A DNA stretch of 64,000 nt, from NCBI GenBank assembly GCA_963830725.1, contig CAWHNO010000016.1, positions 496,001 through 560,000 on the forward strand, in the 5' to 3' direction. The notes below the pieces were generated by a model. The model made no database searches and was not told the origin of the DNA. It saw only the letters and a program-made list of their open reading frames with translations. Of the stretch, positions 36,662-46,015 are shown one piece after another. The position numbers and the translations under genes are program-made. Source of the stretch: DASSUW01 sp963830725. GTDB taxonomy: Bacteria; Actinomycetota; Thermoleophilia; Solirubrobacterales; Solirubrobacteraceae. Numbering within the stretch: the stretch's first letter is position 1; the number at the start of each line of letters is the position of its first letter.

Positions 36662-37525
36662 ATGGTCAACCTGGGTATCGCGTTTGCGCTCGTGTGCGCC
36701 GTCGTCACACAGCTGGCGTTCCTGTGCAAGCACCGCGGCGCCAACGCCGCGCCGGTCGTCGAGCTCCGGCGGCCGCTGGCAAGCGCGAAGGCCCTGTTCC
36801 GCTCGAAGTGGTTCGCCGCCGGGATGGCGATCGCGGCCGGCGCCTGGCTGCTGCATGTCGCAGCGCTGACGCTCGCGCCGCTGTCCATGGTGCAGGCCGT
36901 GCTGTCGACCGGAGTGATCGTGGTCGCGGTCCTGGGTGACCGCCTGTTCGGCTGCACGGTGCCGCGACGCCAGTGGGTCGGCGTCGGCATGACGGCACTC
37001 GGCCTGATGGCGCTCGTCGTCACGCTCCCCGCGCCGGGCGGAGAGCACGGGACGTTCGCGGCGCCGATGCTGATCGCCTTCGAAGCGGGCATGCTGGCCC
37101 TGGGGATCATGCTCGTCGCCGCTCCGCGCCTGGGGACGCCGTCGCACCATCACGGCGCTGTGCTCGGAGCGGCGGCGGGCGTGCTCTTCGGCGTGTCCGA
37201 CGTCGCGGTCAAGGCGCTCACCAACGCGGCCGAGAGCGGCGTGTTCGCCGTGCTCGGCTCGCCGTGGCTCACCGTCGCCGCCGCCGCCTCCGTCCTCGCC
37301 TTCCTCGCCTCCGCGCGCGGCTTCCAGGCCGGTGAGGCGGTGCCGGTGATCGCCTGCACCTCGACGGCCGCCAACGTCACCTGCATCCTCGGCGGCATCC
37401 TCGTCTTCGGCGACGCCCTGTCGGGCGAGACCGTCCTGCTCGCCGTGCAGATCGCCGCCTTCGCGCTGGTCGCCGCCGCGGCGCTGCTGATCCCGGCAGG
37501 GCACGGGCGTAGCGTCACCGCCTAA
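36662..37525 (+). CDS. DMT-superfamily membrane protein (EamA/NIPA-like)
   Basis: 287 aa with nine to ten hydrophobic helices in two similar halves (FALVCAVVTQLAFLCKHRGA; VLFGVSDVAVKALTNAA). A small-molecule or Mg2+ transporter-like protein; substrate unknown. ATG 36662. The 145-nt gap to the divergent rnhA contains the AT-richer sequence TTGTCGGAATCTCCAACGGG, where promoters could lie. Family-B repeats follow its stop. Confidence 0.8.
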   Translation: MVNLGIAFALVCAVVTQLAFLCKHRGANAAPVVELRRPLASAKALFRSKWFAAGMAIAAGAWLLHVAALTLAPLSMVQAVLSTGVIVVAVLGDRLFGCTVPRRQWVGVGMTALGLMALVVTLPAPGGEHGTFAAPMLIAFEAGMLALGIMLVAAPRLGTPSHHHGAVLGAAAGVLFGVSDVAVKALTNAAESGVFAVLGSPWLTVAAAASVLAFLASARGFQAGEAVPVIACTSTAANVTCILGGILVFGDALSGETVLLAVQIAAFALVAAAALLIPAGHGRSVTA

Positions 37526-37541
37526 CTGCGGCATTGAGGGG
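37521..37541 (-). repeat. Short family-B motif at end of DMT gene
   Basis: CCCCTCAATGCCGCAGTTAGG on the minus strand, overlapping the DMT gene stop; it matches the first part of the motif at 19456-19477 and 42188-42210. Confidence 0.45.
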
Positions 37542-37550
37542 CGGGTTCGG

Positions 37551-37611
37551 CCGAGGGGATCGAGCGTGACGTTTCGCATCGCCGCCTCCCCCACCCAGCG
37601 CAGTTGACGTT
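37551..37611 (-). repeat. Junction repeat family B, long copy 2
   Basis: About 61 bp, inverted relative to the copy at 19301-19361: GTCAACTGCGCTGGGTGGGG, AGGCGGCGATGCGAAACGTC and ACGCTCGATCCCCTCGG. It fills the gap between the DMT gene and the PucR-type regulator. Confidence 0.75.
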
Positions 37612-37631
37612 CGCAGCGGTAGATTCGCCAC

Positions 37632-38741
37632 GTGCCGGAAGCGGTCGGCAGGCTCGTCGGAGACATCGAGGCCGAGCTCGACGCGCTGGTCGACGGAATC
37701 GTCGTCCGGATCCGCGACGAGGTCCCCGACTTCCGGCGCCTGCCGGCCTCGACGCTCTCGCGCGCCGTGCGCGGCAACGTCAGCCGCGCGCTCGCCGCGC
37801 TGCACGACCTGCGGCCGCCGACTGCGGATGAGCTCGGGCGGGCGGCAGCGGTCGGTCGCGAGCGCGCCGAGCAGGGCCTGAGCGTCGACGCCGTCCTGCA
37901 CGCCTACCGGATCACGATGTCCGCGGTCTGGACGCGCTTCGGCGAGCTGGCGCGCGAGCGCGGGACCAGCGTCACCAGCGTGCTCGCCTTCTCCGAGACG
38001 CTGTGGCTCTGGGGCGACGCCGTGATGGAGGTGGTCGGGAACGCCCACCGCGAGGTCGAGCTGCAGCTCGCGCGCGAGGAGCAGCAGCGCCGCGACGCCT
38101 TCGTGCTGGCCGTGCTGCTGGGGACGATCGACGCCGCCGAGCTGTCGCGCGAGAGCGGCGGCTACGGCCTCGACCCCGAGCGCGAGTACCTCGCCTTCCG
38201 CGCCCGCGCGCTCGACGGCGGCGGGCCGCCGCGCCGGCTCGGCGCCGAGCTGACAACGGCGCTCGACCACGACCTCGTCGGCCTCGCCACCGAGCCGGCC
38301 GCGCCGCAGCCCGGCGTGGTGGTGGGCGTCGGCCCGCCGGCGCGGCTGGCCGCCCTCCCCGCGGCCTTCGCGATGGCCAGCCGCGCGCTCCAGACCGCGA
38401 TCGCCTTCGGCCAGGAGGGCACGTTCAGCCTCGCCGATCTCTCGATCCGCCCGGCGATCCTCTCCGACGAGGCGCTCGGCGCCGCCTTCACGGACCGCCA
38501 CCTCGAGCCGCTGGCGGCGCTCGGGCGCCTCGGTGCCGAGCTCGAGGACACGCTGCGCGTCTGGTTCGAGCAGGACATGCGGATCGAGGAGACGGCCAAG
38601 GCGCTGCACGTGCACCCGAACACGCTCCGCCACCGGCTGCGGCGCTTCGAGGAGACGACGGGCACCAGTCTGCGGCGCCCCGCCGACCTCATCGAGCTGT
38701 GGTGGGCGCTGGAGCGGCGCCGGCTGTCGGCAGCGATCTGA
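37632..38741 (+). CDS. PucR/CdaR-type transcriptional regulator
   Basis: 369 aa. A helical N-terminal RsbRD-like sensory part (VGDIEAELDALVDGIVVRI, QGLSVDAVLHAYRITMSAVW), a degenerate central GGDEF-like region, and a C-terminal HTH_30 (RIEETAKALHVHPNTLRHRLRRFEE). Probably activates genes in response to a metabolite; the targets are not evident. Start GTG near 37632. Confidence 0.85.
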   Translation: MPEAVGRLVGDIEAELDALVDGIVVRIRDEVPDFRRLPASTLSRAVRGNVSRALAALHDLRPPTADELGRAAAVGRERAEQGLSVDAVLHAYRITMSAVWTRFGELARERGTSVTSVLAFSETLWLWGDAVMEVVGNAHREVELQLAREEQQRRDAFVLAVLLGTIDAAELSRESGGYGLDPEREYLAFRARALDGGGPPRRLGAELTTALDHDLVGLATEPAAPQPGVVVGVGPPARLAALPAAFAMASRALQTAIAFGQEGTFSLADLSIRPAILSDEALGAAFTDRHLEPLAALGRLGAELEDTLRVWFEQDMRIEETAKALHVHPNTLRHRLRRFEETTGTSLRRPADLIELWWALERRRLSAAI

Positions 38742-39326
38742 TCACCGGCTGCCGGGCGGCGTCAGCGGTTTCGGGGGGCGCCCGGCGGCGGCGTTCTCGA
38801 TCAGCGTCACCAGCCGCCGTTCGCGCGTCTCGGGCTTCTTCGCGCTCGTGACCCAGTAGATCGCGGTGCGGCGGAAGGACGGCGGGCGGCTCTGGAACCA
38901 CTCCCAGGCCGCGGCGTGCGCGCGGAAGCGGCGCTCCTGCTCCGCGTCGAGCCTGGCCTCGTGGCGCTGCTCGTAGGAGTAGACGGCCGAGCGGTCGTCG
39001 GTGCGCGCCTCGAAGGCGGCAAGCCCCGCCGGCGTCATCCGCCCCTCCTCGATCAGCTCACGCGCGCGCTTGATGTTGATCGCGCTCCAGTTGCTGCGAG
39101 GCCGCCGCGGCGTGAAGCGGTTCGAGTAGCTCTCGTCGTCGATGCCGCGGCGGATGCCGTCGATCCAGCCGAAGCACAGCGCCTCGTCGACCGATTCCTT
39201 CCACGTGATGCCGGCCCGCCCGCTCGACTTCTTGTAGTAGCCGACCACCACCTCGCGCTCGTCGGCATGATGCGCCTCGAGCCAGGCGCGGAAATCGGCC
39301 CGCGTCGCGAAGAATTGCGGCTCCAC
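38742..39326 (-). CDS. YdeI/OmpD-associated family protein
   Basis: 194 aa. FRAWLEAHHADEREVVVGYYKKSSG, DEALCFGWIDGIRR and NWSAINIKRARELIEEGRM are the family's three conserved blocks; the C-terminus has WVTSAKKPETRERRLVTLIE. Molecular role not established. GTG 39326 start. Convergent with the PucR gene, stops nearly touching. Confidence 0.85.
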   Translation of the reverse strand: MEPQFFATRADFRAWLEAHHADEREVVVGYYKKSSGRAGITWKESVDEALCFGWIDGIRRGIDDESYSNRFTPRRPRSNWSAINIKRARELIEEGRMTPAGLAAFEARTDDRSAVYSYEQRHEARLDAEQERRFRAHAAAWEWFQSRPPSFRRTAIYWVTSAKKPETRERRLVTLIENAAAGRPPKPLTPPGSR

Positions 39327-39490
39327 ACCGGCAGTATCCTGAGAGGAGTTGATGTGTGGGCACGGCCTCGTCAGCGCCGGGACGGGCGATCGCGTGGGAT
39401 TGCGGACGTGAGCGGCTTCAGTCACGTCGAGCCGCCGACGGTCTCGTAGTGGACGTAGGACGCTCGGATGCGCGCTTCGAAGACGAGGCG

Positions 39491-40657
39491 ATGGCGCCCG
39501 TGCGCGCGATCGTCCACGGCCTGCCGGATGCCACCGTCGCCTCGGGAGCGGACGGGCGCATCGTCTTCGCCAACGCGCTGGCCGGCGAGCTGTTCGGCTA
39601 CGCGCCCGAGGACATGGTCGGCCGGCACGTGCAGACGCTGTGGCCGGAGCGCCTGCGCGAGCGCTACCTGCGCAACATGCGGCTCTACTTCGCCACCGAG
39701 CACCCGCTGCGCTTCTCGACCGAGGCGTGGGGCCTGCGGGCCGACGGCTCGGAGTTCGTGGGCGAGATGAGCTGGGGGATCGTCGACACTCCGATCGGGC
39801 CGCTGCTGCTGGCGGTCGGGCGCGACATCTCCGAGCGGCGCGCCGGCGAGAAGCGCCTGCGCGCCGTGTCGGTGCTGGGCGAGCGGGCGCTGGGCGGCGC
39901 CGGGCTGAAGGAGCTGGCCGCCGACGCCGTCGAGCAGCTCGCGCAGACGCTCCCGCTCGAGCGCGCCGAGCTGCGCGTGGCGGGCGGCGAGGTGACGTCG
40001 TTCGGCGGTGCCGCACGCGGCGACGGTCAGCGGTTCGAGCTCGGGCCGGACGACGCGCTGATCGCCTGGTTCGCGCGCGCGATCAGCGACGACGAGGTGA
40101 GCTTCGTGCGGGCCGTGGCGGGCATCCTCGGCACCGGGCTGGCGCGCCTGCGCAGCGAGGAGCAGATGCGCCACGCGGCGCTGCACGATCCGCTGACCGG
40201 ACTCGCCAACCGCACGCTGCTGCGCGACCGGCTCGAGCACGCGCTGGCGCGGTCGGCGCGTGACGACACCGTGACCGGCGTCCTGTTCGTCGACCTCGAC
40301 GAGTTCAAGCGCGTCAACGACCGCTTCGGCCACGCCGCGGGGGATGCGGTGCTCGCCGAGCTCGGACAGCGGCTGCGGGCGGTCGTGCGGCCGGCCGACA
40401 CCGTCGCGCGCCTCGGCGGCGACGAGTTCGTCGTCGTCTGCGAGGCGATCGACGAGCACGCCGCGCTCGCCCTCGGGCACCGCCTCGACGCGGCGATCCG
40501 GCAGCCGTTGTCGGTCGCCGGCGCCGAGCACCTGCTCACCGCCAGCATCGGCATCGCGCTCGGACGCGACGACCCCGACTCGATGCTGGCGGCGGCCGAC
40601 GCCGCCGTCTACCAGGCCAAGGCGGCCGGCCGCGGGCGCGTCGAGCTGCGACGCTGA
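39491..40657 (+). CDS. PAS-GGDEF diguanylate cyclase
   Basis: 388 aa, soluble. PAS at ~5-120 (GLPDATVASGADGRIVFANALAGELFG, VGRDISERRAG), a GAF-like linker, and GGDEF at ~225-388 starting HDPLTGLANRTLL. The active site is intact (RLGGDEFVVV) and the product-inhibition I-site RxxD lies five residues before it (RPADTVARL). Makes cyclic di-GMP. ATG 39491 chosen; GTG at 39449 in frame is an alternative. First of three same-strand genes. Confidence 0.9.
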   Translation: MAPVRAIVHGLPDATVASGADGRIVFANALAGELFGYAPEDMVGRHVQTLWPERLRERYLRNMRLYFATEHPLRFSTEAWGLRADGSEFVGEMSWGIVDTPIGPLLLAVGRDISERRAGEKRLRAVSVLGERALGGAGLKELAADAVEQLAQTLPLERAELRVAGGEVTSFGGAARGDGQRFELGPDDALIAWFARAISDDEVSFVRAVAGILGTGLARLRSEEQMRHAALHDPLTGLANRTLLRDRLEHALARSARDDTVTGVLFVDLDEFKRVNDRFGHAAGDAVLAELGQRLRAVVRPADTVARLGGDEFVVVCEAIDEHAALALGHRLDAAIRQPLSVAGAEHLLTASIGIALGRDDPDSMLAAADAAVYQAKAAGRGRVELRR

Positions 40658-40661
40658 GGGC

Positions 40662-41483
40662 GTGCCCGAGATCGAGCTCGCGCAGGGGACCGTCCGCTAC
40701 CGCGACGAGGGCGACGGACCGCCGATCGTGTTCGTGCACGGGGCGCTCGTCGACGGGCGGCTGTGGGAGCCGGTGGTGGACCGGCTGGCCGGCGGCGCGC
40801 GCTGCGTCGTGCCCGACCTCCCGCTCGGCGCGCACCGGATCGCGATGCGGCCGGACGCCGACGTCTCGCCGACCGGGCTGGCGCGGCTGATCGCCGACCT
40901 CATCGAGGCGCTCGAGTTGCGCGACGTGACGCTGGTGGGCAACGACACCGGCGGCGCACTGTGCCAGTTCGTCGTGACGCGCCATCCCGAGCGGATCGGC
41001 CGGCTCGTGCTCACCAACTGCGACGCCTTCGACAACTTCCCGCCCGCGATGTTCCGCGGCCTCGTGGTCGGCGCTCGGCTGGGGCTGCTGACCGCGGCCC
41101 TGCAGCCACTGCGGGTGCGTCCGCTGCGGCGGATGCCGTTCGCCTTCGGCTGGCTGACCAAGCGCCCGCTGCCCGACGAGCTGCTCGACTCCTGGGTCGA
41201 GCCGTTCCTGAGCGACGCCGGCGTGCGCCGCGACACGCGGCGGCTGCTGGCGGGCGTGCGGCGCGAGCAGCTGCTCGACAACACGGCGCGCCTGACCGAG
41301 TTCGACCGGCCGGTGCTGATCGCCTGGGCGCCGGAGGACCGCTTCTTCCCGCTCGACCACGCGCGCCGCCTGGCGGCGATCTTCCCCGACGCGACGCTGG
41401 TCGAAGTGCCCGACGCGTACGCCTTCATCAGCCGCGACCAGCCCGACCGGCTGGCTGAGCTGATCCGCGGGTTCACGGCGTAA
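40662..41483 (+). CDS. Alpha/beta hydrolase with Asp nucleophile and no visible catalytic His
   Basis: 273 aa. VFVHGALVDGRLWEP oxyanion loop; nucleophile elbow VGNDTGGALCQF with Asp instead of Ser; acid region LIAWAPEDRFFPLDHA. Where the catalytic His is expected (usually GH before the last helix) it reads VPDAYAFISRDQP, so the His is absent; related actinobacterial proteins share this and may not be classical hydrolases. GTG 40662, 4 nt after the GGDEF gene. Confidence 0.82.
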   Translation: MPEIELAQGTVRYRDEGDGPPIVFVHGALVDGRLWEPVVDRLAGGARCVVPDLPLGAHRIAMRPDADVSPTGLARLIADLIEALELRDVTLVGNDTGGALCQFVVTRHPERIGRLVLTNCDAFDNFPPAMFRGLVVGARLGLLTAALQPLRVRPLRRMPFAFGWLTKRPLPDELLDSWVEPFLSDAGVRRDTRRLLAGVRREQLLDNTARLTEFDRPVLIAWAPEDRFFPLDHARRLAAIFPDATLVEVPDAYAFISRDQPDRLAELIRGFTA

Positions 41484-41493
41484 CATCGCCGCC

Positions 41494-42222
41494 GTGGTCG
41501 TCACCATCTCGGCGTCCTACGGGGCCGGCGGCGCCTACGTGGGTCCGCGGCTGGCCGAGCGCCTGGGCGTGCCGTTCGTGGATCGGGCGATCCCGAACGA
41601 GGTCGCGCAGAAGCTGCGGGTGCCGCTGACCGAGGCCGTCCGGCACGACGAGACCGCGGGCAGCGTGTTCGAGCGCTTCGTCCGGGTGCTGGCGCCGGCC
41701 GGCATGGCCTTCGGCGCCCGGCCGTACCTGGAGCACGAGGTGGTCGACGAGAACCTGTACCGCGACGCCACCGAGCAGGTGATCCGCGAGCAGGCGGCCC
41801 GCGAGGGTGGCGTCTTCCTCGGACGCGCCGCCGCGCTGGTCCTGGGCGAGTCGCTGCGCGCGCTCCACGTGCGGCTCCACGGCTCGCGCGAGGGGCGGGT
41901 CGCGCGCGCGATGGAGCAGGAGGGCCTCTCGCGCGAGGACGCCGAGCGGCGACTGGCCGACAACGACCGCGCGCGCGAGGCGTACGTGCACCACTTCTAC
42001 GGGGCCGACGCCAACGATCTCCGGCACTACCACCTGGCCATCGACACCACGGCGATCGACCTCGACTGCTGCGTCGACCTGATCGTCGCTGCGGCGGAAC
42101 GGGACTCGGTCTCGGCCATCGTCCTGACTAAGTGGTCCTATCGACCACCTAGGCAGGACGGTGGACGATGTCGCGGCCGATCCCGCTCCCTAAGTGCCGC
42201 AGTTGACGTTGCCGCCGGCTAG
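41494..42222 (+). CDS. Cytidylate-kinase-like P-loop protein
   Basis: VVTISASYGAGGAYVGPRLAERL is the degenerate P-loop of the cytidylate-kinase-like family; GVFLGRAAALVLGE and RDAEREL-like EDAERRLADNDRAREAYVHHFYG follow. 242 aa as read, but the last ~35 residues (after VLTKWSY) run through a GTGGTC/GACCAC hairpin and a family-B repeat, so the native end may be near 42130. Probably nucleotide-binding; true substrate unknown. GTG 41494. Confidence 0.82.
   Translation: MVVTISASYGAGGAYVGPRLAERLGVPFVDRAIPNEVAQKLRVPLTEAVRHDETAGSVFERFVRVLAPAGMAFGARPYLEHEVVDENLYRDATEQVIREQAAREGGVFLGRAAALVLGESLRALHVRLHGSREGRVARAMEQEGLSREDAERRLADNDRAREAYVHHFYGADANDLRHYHLAIDTTAIDLDCCVDLIVAAAERDSVSAIVLTKWSYRPPRQDGGRCRGRSRSLSAAVDVAAG
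42188..42210 (+). repeat. Short family-B motif at end of kinase-like gene
   Basis: CCCTAAGTGCCGCAGTTGACG followed by TT, nearly the same as 19456-19477. It sits in the last codons of the kinase-like gene. Confidence 0.5.
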
Positions 42223-42756
42223 TACACGACCGGCAGCGCAATCGCGACGATCGCGCCGCCGAGCGCCATGCCGACCGCGGCGGTGGCTCCGGCCAGCCGC
42301 GTCTCGTCGAGCATCCGCGCCGTGCCGATGCCATGGCTGGCGACGCCATGGGCGAGCCCGCGCGCGAGCGGGTGGCGGACGCGCACGAGGTCGAGCCAGC
42401 GCGGGCCGAGCGTCGCGCCGGCCACGCCGGCGAGCACGCTGAGCACGGCCGACAGCGCCGCCGCGCCGTGGAGCTGGTCCGCCAGCGCGATCGTGCCCGC
42501 GTTGCGGCGCAGCGTCTCGCGCTCGCGGTGCAGCGGCACGGCGAGCGCGAGCACCGCCGGCCCGAGCAGCGCGCTGAGCGGGCCGGTCGCCGGAGGCGTA
42601 GCTCGCGTACGGCACGCCGGTGGCGAGCAACGTGACCGCGAGCACCGCCATGGCGATCAGCGTCGGGTTCAGCAGCGGCCGCCGCGGGAACCGCAGCGCG
42701 GCCGCGTACGCGCCCGCGGTGACCGGAACCCAGAGCAGATCGATCGGGTCGACCAT
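42219..42756 (-). CDS. LrgB/CidB-family membrane protein, frame break
   Basis: Holin-antiholin-associated or metabolite (pyruvate/glycolate-like) transporter family. N-terminal part VDPIDLLWVPVTAGAYAAAL, PLLNPTLIAMAVL; after ~42597 the other frame gives ALAVPLHRERETLRRNAG, ASHGIGTARMLDE (the SHGIGT signature) and ALGGAIVAIALPVVY. ~178 aa joined. No lrgA partner adjacent. ATG 42756. Confidence 0.8.
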
Positions 42757-42793
42757 CACCGCGCCACCGTGATCGGACGACGACTCACGGATT

Positions 42794-42805
42794 TTTGGAT
42801 CCAAA
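42794..42805. promoter_or_regulatory. Perfect 12-bp palindrome TTTGGATCCAAA
   Basis: In the 133-nt divergent gap between lrgB-like and the AlkZ-like gene, in an unusually AT-rich stretch (ATTTTTGGATCCAAAGATCC). Could be an operator or promoter element; function not shown. Confidence 0.3.
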
Positions 42806-42889
42806 GATCCAACGGACATGGAGTCATCGGCGCGCGGCCCGGCCCGAGGCCACCCCGCGGCGCGCGGACTGACACCATGCGAGCCGCGG

Positions 42890-43903
42890 ATGGGGACCCT
42901 GTCGCAGCGCGAGCTCAACCGCGCGCTCCTGGCGCGCCAGCTGCTGCTCGATCGCGGCCGGCTGTCGCTGCCGAAGGCGCTCGAGCGGATCGGCGGCATC
43001 CAGGCGCAGTACGCGCCGTCGATGTACGTCGGGCTGTGGTCGCGGCTCGAGGGCTTCCGGCGCGACACGCTGACGCACGCGCTCGAGCGCCGCTCGGTCA
43101 TCCAGGCCACGCTCATGCGCCAGACCATCCACCTCGTCTCGCGCGCCGACTACTGGCCGCTCGCGCTCGCCGTCCGCGAGGCCCGACGAGCGAGCTGGAC
43201 GCGCGCGCGCGACGCCCCGAGCCCGCGCGCGATGGCCACGGCGGCGCGGACCCTGCGCGCCGCGTTCAACGGCCACGGCGCGCTGAGCCGCAAGGAGATC
43301 GAGGGCATCGTCGGCAAGCCGCGCGCCAACGCGGTCGGCCTGTGGATCGACCTCGTGCGCGTCCCTCCCTCGGGCACCTGGGAGCGTCGCCGAGCCGACC
43401 TCTACGCGCCCGCCGAGGACTGGATCGGCCCGCCGCCCGATCCCGCGGGCGCGCCCGACCACCTCGTCCGCCGCTACCTGGCCGGCTTCGGTCCCGCCTC
43501 GGCCAAGGACGTCGCGAGCTTCACCGGGCTCCCGCCGCAGCAGGTCGCCGCGGTGCTCGACCGGCTCGAGCTCCGCCGCTTCGACGGGCCCCTGTTCGAC
43601 CTCCCGCGCGCGGCGCTGCCGGACCCCGAGGCCCCGGCGCCGCCGCGCTTCCTGCCGACCTGGGACGCCACGCTGCTCGTCCACGCCCGGCGCACCGGAC
43701 TGCTGCCGGAGGAGCACCGCGCGAAGATCTTCGGCATCAAGACCCCCCACTCGTTCCCGACCTTCCTGGTCGACGGCCAGGTCGCCGGCACCTGGAGATA
43801 CGAGCGCGGCAGGATCGAGCTCGCGCCGTTCGGAAGGCTCGATGCCGCGGACCGGCGTGCACTGAAAGAGGAGGCGGATCGGCTTGCCGAGCTCCACGCC
43901 TGA
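42890..43903 (+). CDS. AlkZ-like winged-helix DNA-glycosylase family protein (HTH_42)
   Basis: 337 aa. Three winged-helix units of the HTH_42/AlkZ family. The catalytic QxQ-type motif is present in GGIQAQYAPSMYVGL at ~35-50. RQTIHLVSRADYW, FGPASAKDVASFTGL and LLVHARRTGLLPEEHRAKIFG are family blocks. Members unhook DNA crosslinks or are uncharacterised YcaQ-like glycosylases. ATG 42890. Next gene overlaps by 20 nt. Confidence 0.85.
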   Translation: MGTLSQRELNRALLARQLLLDRGRLSLPKALERIGGIQAQYAPSMYVGLWSRLEGFRRDTLTHALERRSVIQATLMRQTIHLVSRADYWPLALAVREARRASWTRARDAPSPRAMATAARTLRAAFNGHGALSRKEIEGIVGKPRANAVGLWIDLVRVPPSGTWERRRADLYAPAEDWIGPPPDPAGAPDHLVRRYLAGFGPASAKDVASFTGLPPQQVAAVLDRLELRRFDGPLFDLPRAALPDPEAPAPPRFLPTWDATLLVHARRTGLLPEEHRAKIFGIKTPHSFPTFLVDGQVAGTWRYERGRIELAPFGRLDAADRRALKEEADRLAELHA

Positions 43904-45216
43904 GCGCCTGTCCGCGCTCGACGCGTCGTTCCTGGCCGTCGAGAGCGAGCACGCGCCGATGCACGTCGGCTGGGTGGCGAGCTTCGAGCCGCCCGAGCGC
44001 CCGCCGACCGCCGAGGAGCTGATCGACCACATCGCGGCGCGCATGGAGGGCGCCCACCGCTACCGCCAGAAGCTGGCCGACGTACCGCTGAGCGTCCACG
44101 ACCCCGTCTGGGTCGACGATCCGCACTTCGATCCCGCACGCCACCTGCACGCGGCCCACACCGACCTCGACGCGCTGGTCGACGAGGTCCTCTCCACGCC
44201 GCTCGCGCGCGACCGGCCGCTGTGGGAGATGTGGATCGGCGACGACCCGCCGACGATCGTCGGCAAGGCACACCACTGCATGGTCGACGGCCTCGCCGTG
44301 GTCGAGCTGGGCAGCCTGCTGCTCGACGCCGACCCGGATGCTGCGCCGCACACCGGACGACGGCGACTGGCCGCCGGCGCCCGAACCCACCCCCGGCCAG
44401 CGGCTGGGGCGTGCGATCGCCGACCGCATCGGCGAGACCGCCGGGCTCCTCGTCACGCCGCTGCGGCTGGCCGCCAACGTCGGCGCGCTCCCGGGCACGG
44501 CGCGCATGGTCGGCCACACGCTGCTGCCGCCGGCGCCGAGCTCGCCGTTGAACGTCCAGGGGTCCGGCCGCCGCCACCATACGCGCGTCACGCGCCCGCT
44601 CGACGAGCTGCGCAAGATCCGCCGCGCCTTCGGCGTGACGCCCAACGACGTCCTGCTCGCCGCCTGCGCCGGCGCGCTGCACCACTTCCTCGACGAGCCG
44701 ATGGCGCTGAAGGTCATGGTCCCGGCCGATGTGCGCACGGTCGACGACCCGGCGGCGAGCGGCAACCGCATCTCGTTCGTGTTCCTCGAGCTGCCGTGCC
44801 ACGAGCCCGACCCGCTCGCCCGCCTCCAGGCCATCCACCGCGCCACCGACCAGCGCCGGCGCCACGAGGAGGCCGAGCGGCTCGACGACGCCTTCCGGCT
44901 GCTGGCGCTCACGCCGAAGCCGCTCCAGCGCACGCTCGCGCACGCCTTCGCCCACCCGCGGCTCTTCAACCTGACGATCTCCAGCGTCCCCGGTCCCGCC
45001 GTCACGCGCTACCTGCGCGGCTGCCGCCTGCGCACGGTCCACTCCGCGGTGCCGCTGAGCGCGCACCACGCGCTCTCGATCGGGGTCGTGACCGTGGCCG
45101 GCAACGCTTGCCTCGGGATCTCCTCCGACCCCGCGACACTGCCCGGAGCGGACGACCTCGCCGCATACCTCGACGCGGCCTTCGACGAACTGCTGGAGTT
45201 GGCCCGACATGCCTGA
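43884..45216 (+). CDS. Wax ester synthase/diacylglycerol acyltransferase (WS/DGAT), frame break
   Basis: Esterifies acyl-CoA to long-chain alcohols or diacylglycerol. The active-site HHxxxDG is AHHCMVDG at ~residue 135; N-terminal LSALDASFLAVES and PMHVGWVASFEPPE are typical. Near 44338 homology changes frame to RRTPDDGDWPPAPEP and runs to the end (NLTISSVPGPAVTRYLRG, the second conserved block). One extra base restores it; ~443 aa joined. Start TTG 43884, coupled to the AlkZ-like gene. Confidence 0.86.
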
Positions 45217-46015
45217 GGTCCCGCTTCGCGAGGCGATCGCGGCCATGAACGTCGACGCGCCGAGCCAGCGCAACCCGAGGCTCGCCGGCTTCCTCGCGGC
45301 GTGCAACGCCGACGACCAGCTCAAGGCCCGCTGGCACGCGGCGCAGGTGACGGCCGAGCGGCTCGGGATGAGCGACCACTCGTGGGTGCACCTGCGGATC
45401 GTGCTCAACCGCGCGCTGCGCGTGTACCGGCTGCTGCGCCAGAAGGGCGTCCAGTCGTCGATCGAGATCGACTACGGCCTCGAGCCGCGCGACGCCGAGG
45501 TCGTGATCGCCGGCGGCTGCCTGCTGCACGACCTCGGCATGTCGATCCACCGCGTCGACCACGAGGCCTACAGCCTGTTCCTGGCCGCCGACCATCTCGA
45601 CTCGCTGCTGGCCGGCATCTACGAGGAGCCGGAGCGCACGATCGTGGCCTCCGAGACGCTGCACGCGATCATCGGCCACCGCAGCGGCGGCCGCCCGCTC
45701 ACGCTCGAGGCGGGGATCATCCGCGTGGCCGACGCGCTCGACATGGAGCACGGCCGCTCGCGCGTCGCCGTCGAGACGCACCTGCCGAACATCCACGCGC
45801 TGTCGGCGGCGGCGATCGACGAGGTGCGCATCCTGCCCGGCGAGGAACGGGCGATCCGCGTCGAGATCGAGATGAACAACTCGGCCGGCGTCTTCCAGGT
45901 CGACGAGCTGCTCGCGCGCAAGCTGCGCGGGTCCGGCCTCGAGAAACACATCGAGGTCGTGGCCGAGATCCAGGGCGAGACCGAGAAGCGCCTGTTCACC
46001 ATCTACCGGATCTAG
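45209..46015 (+). CDS. HD-domain phosphohydrolase-like protein
   Basis: 268 aa. His in WVHLRIVLNRAL, HD pair in GGCLLHDLGMSIHRVDHE, later HAIIGHR and the Asp in IRVADALDMEHGR; this is the full metal-binding HD set. The C-terminal ~90 residues form an alpha/beta domain. Substrate (nucleotide or phosphate ester) unknown. Overlaps the WS/DGAT end by eight bases; stop overlaps the convergent methyltransferase. Confidence 0.85.
   Translation: MPEVPLREAIAAMNVDAPSQRNPRLAGFLAACNADDQLKARWHAAQVTAERLGMSDHSWVHLRIVLNRALRVYRLLRQKGVQSSIEIDYGLEPRDAEVVIAGGCLLHDLGMSIHRVDHEAYSLFLAADHLDSLLAGIYEEPERTIVASETLHAIIGHRSGGRPLTLEAGIIRVADALDMEHGRSRVAVETHLPNIHALSAAAIDEVRILPGEERAIRVEIEMNNSAGVFQVDELLARKLRGSGLEKHIEVVAEIQGETEKRLFTIYRI

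Noticed and set aside
37600..37625. TTGACG...TAGATT as promoter of the PucR gene
   Set aside because: Spacer is about 10 nt; the TTGACG belongs to the family-B repeat found elsewhere at gene ends.
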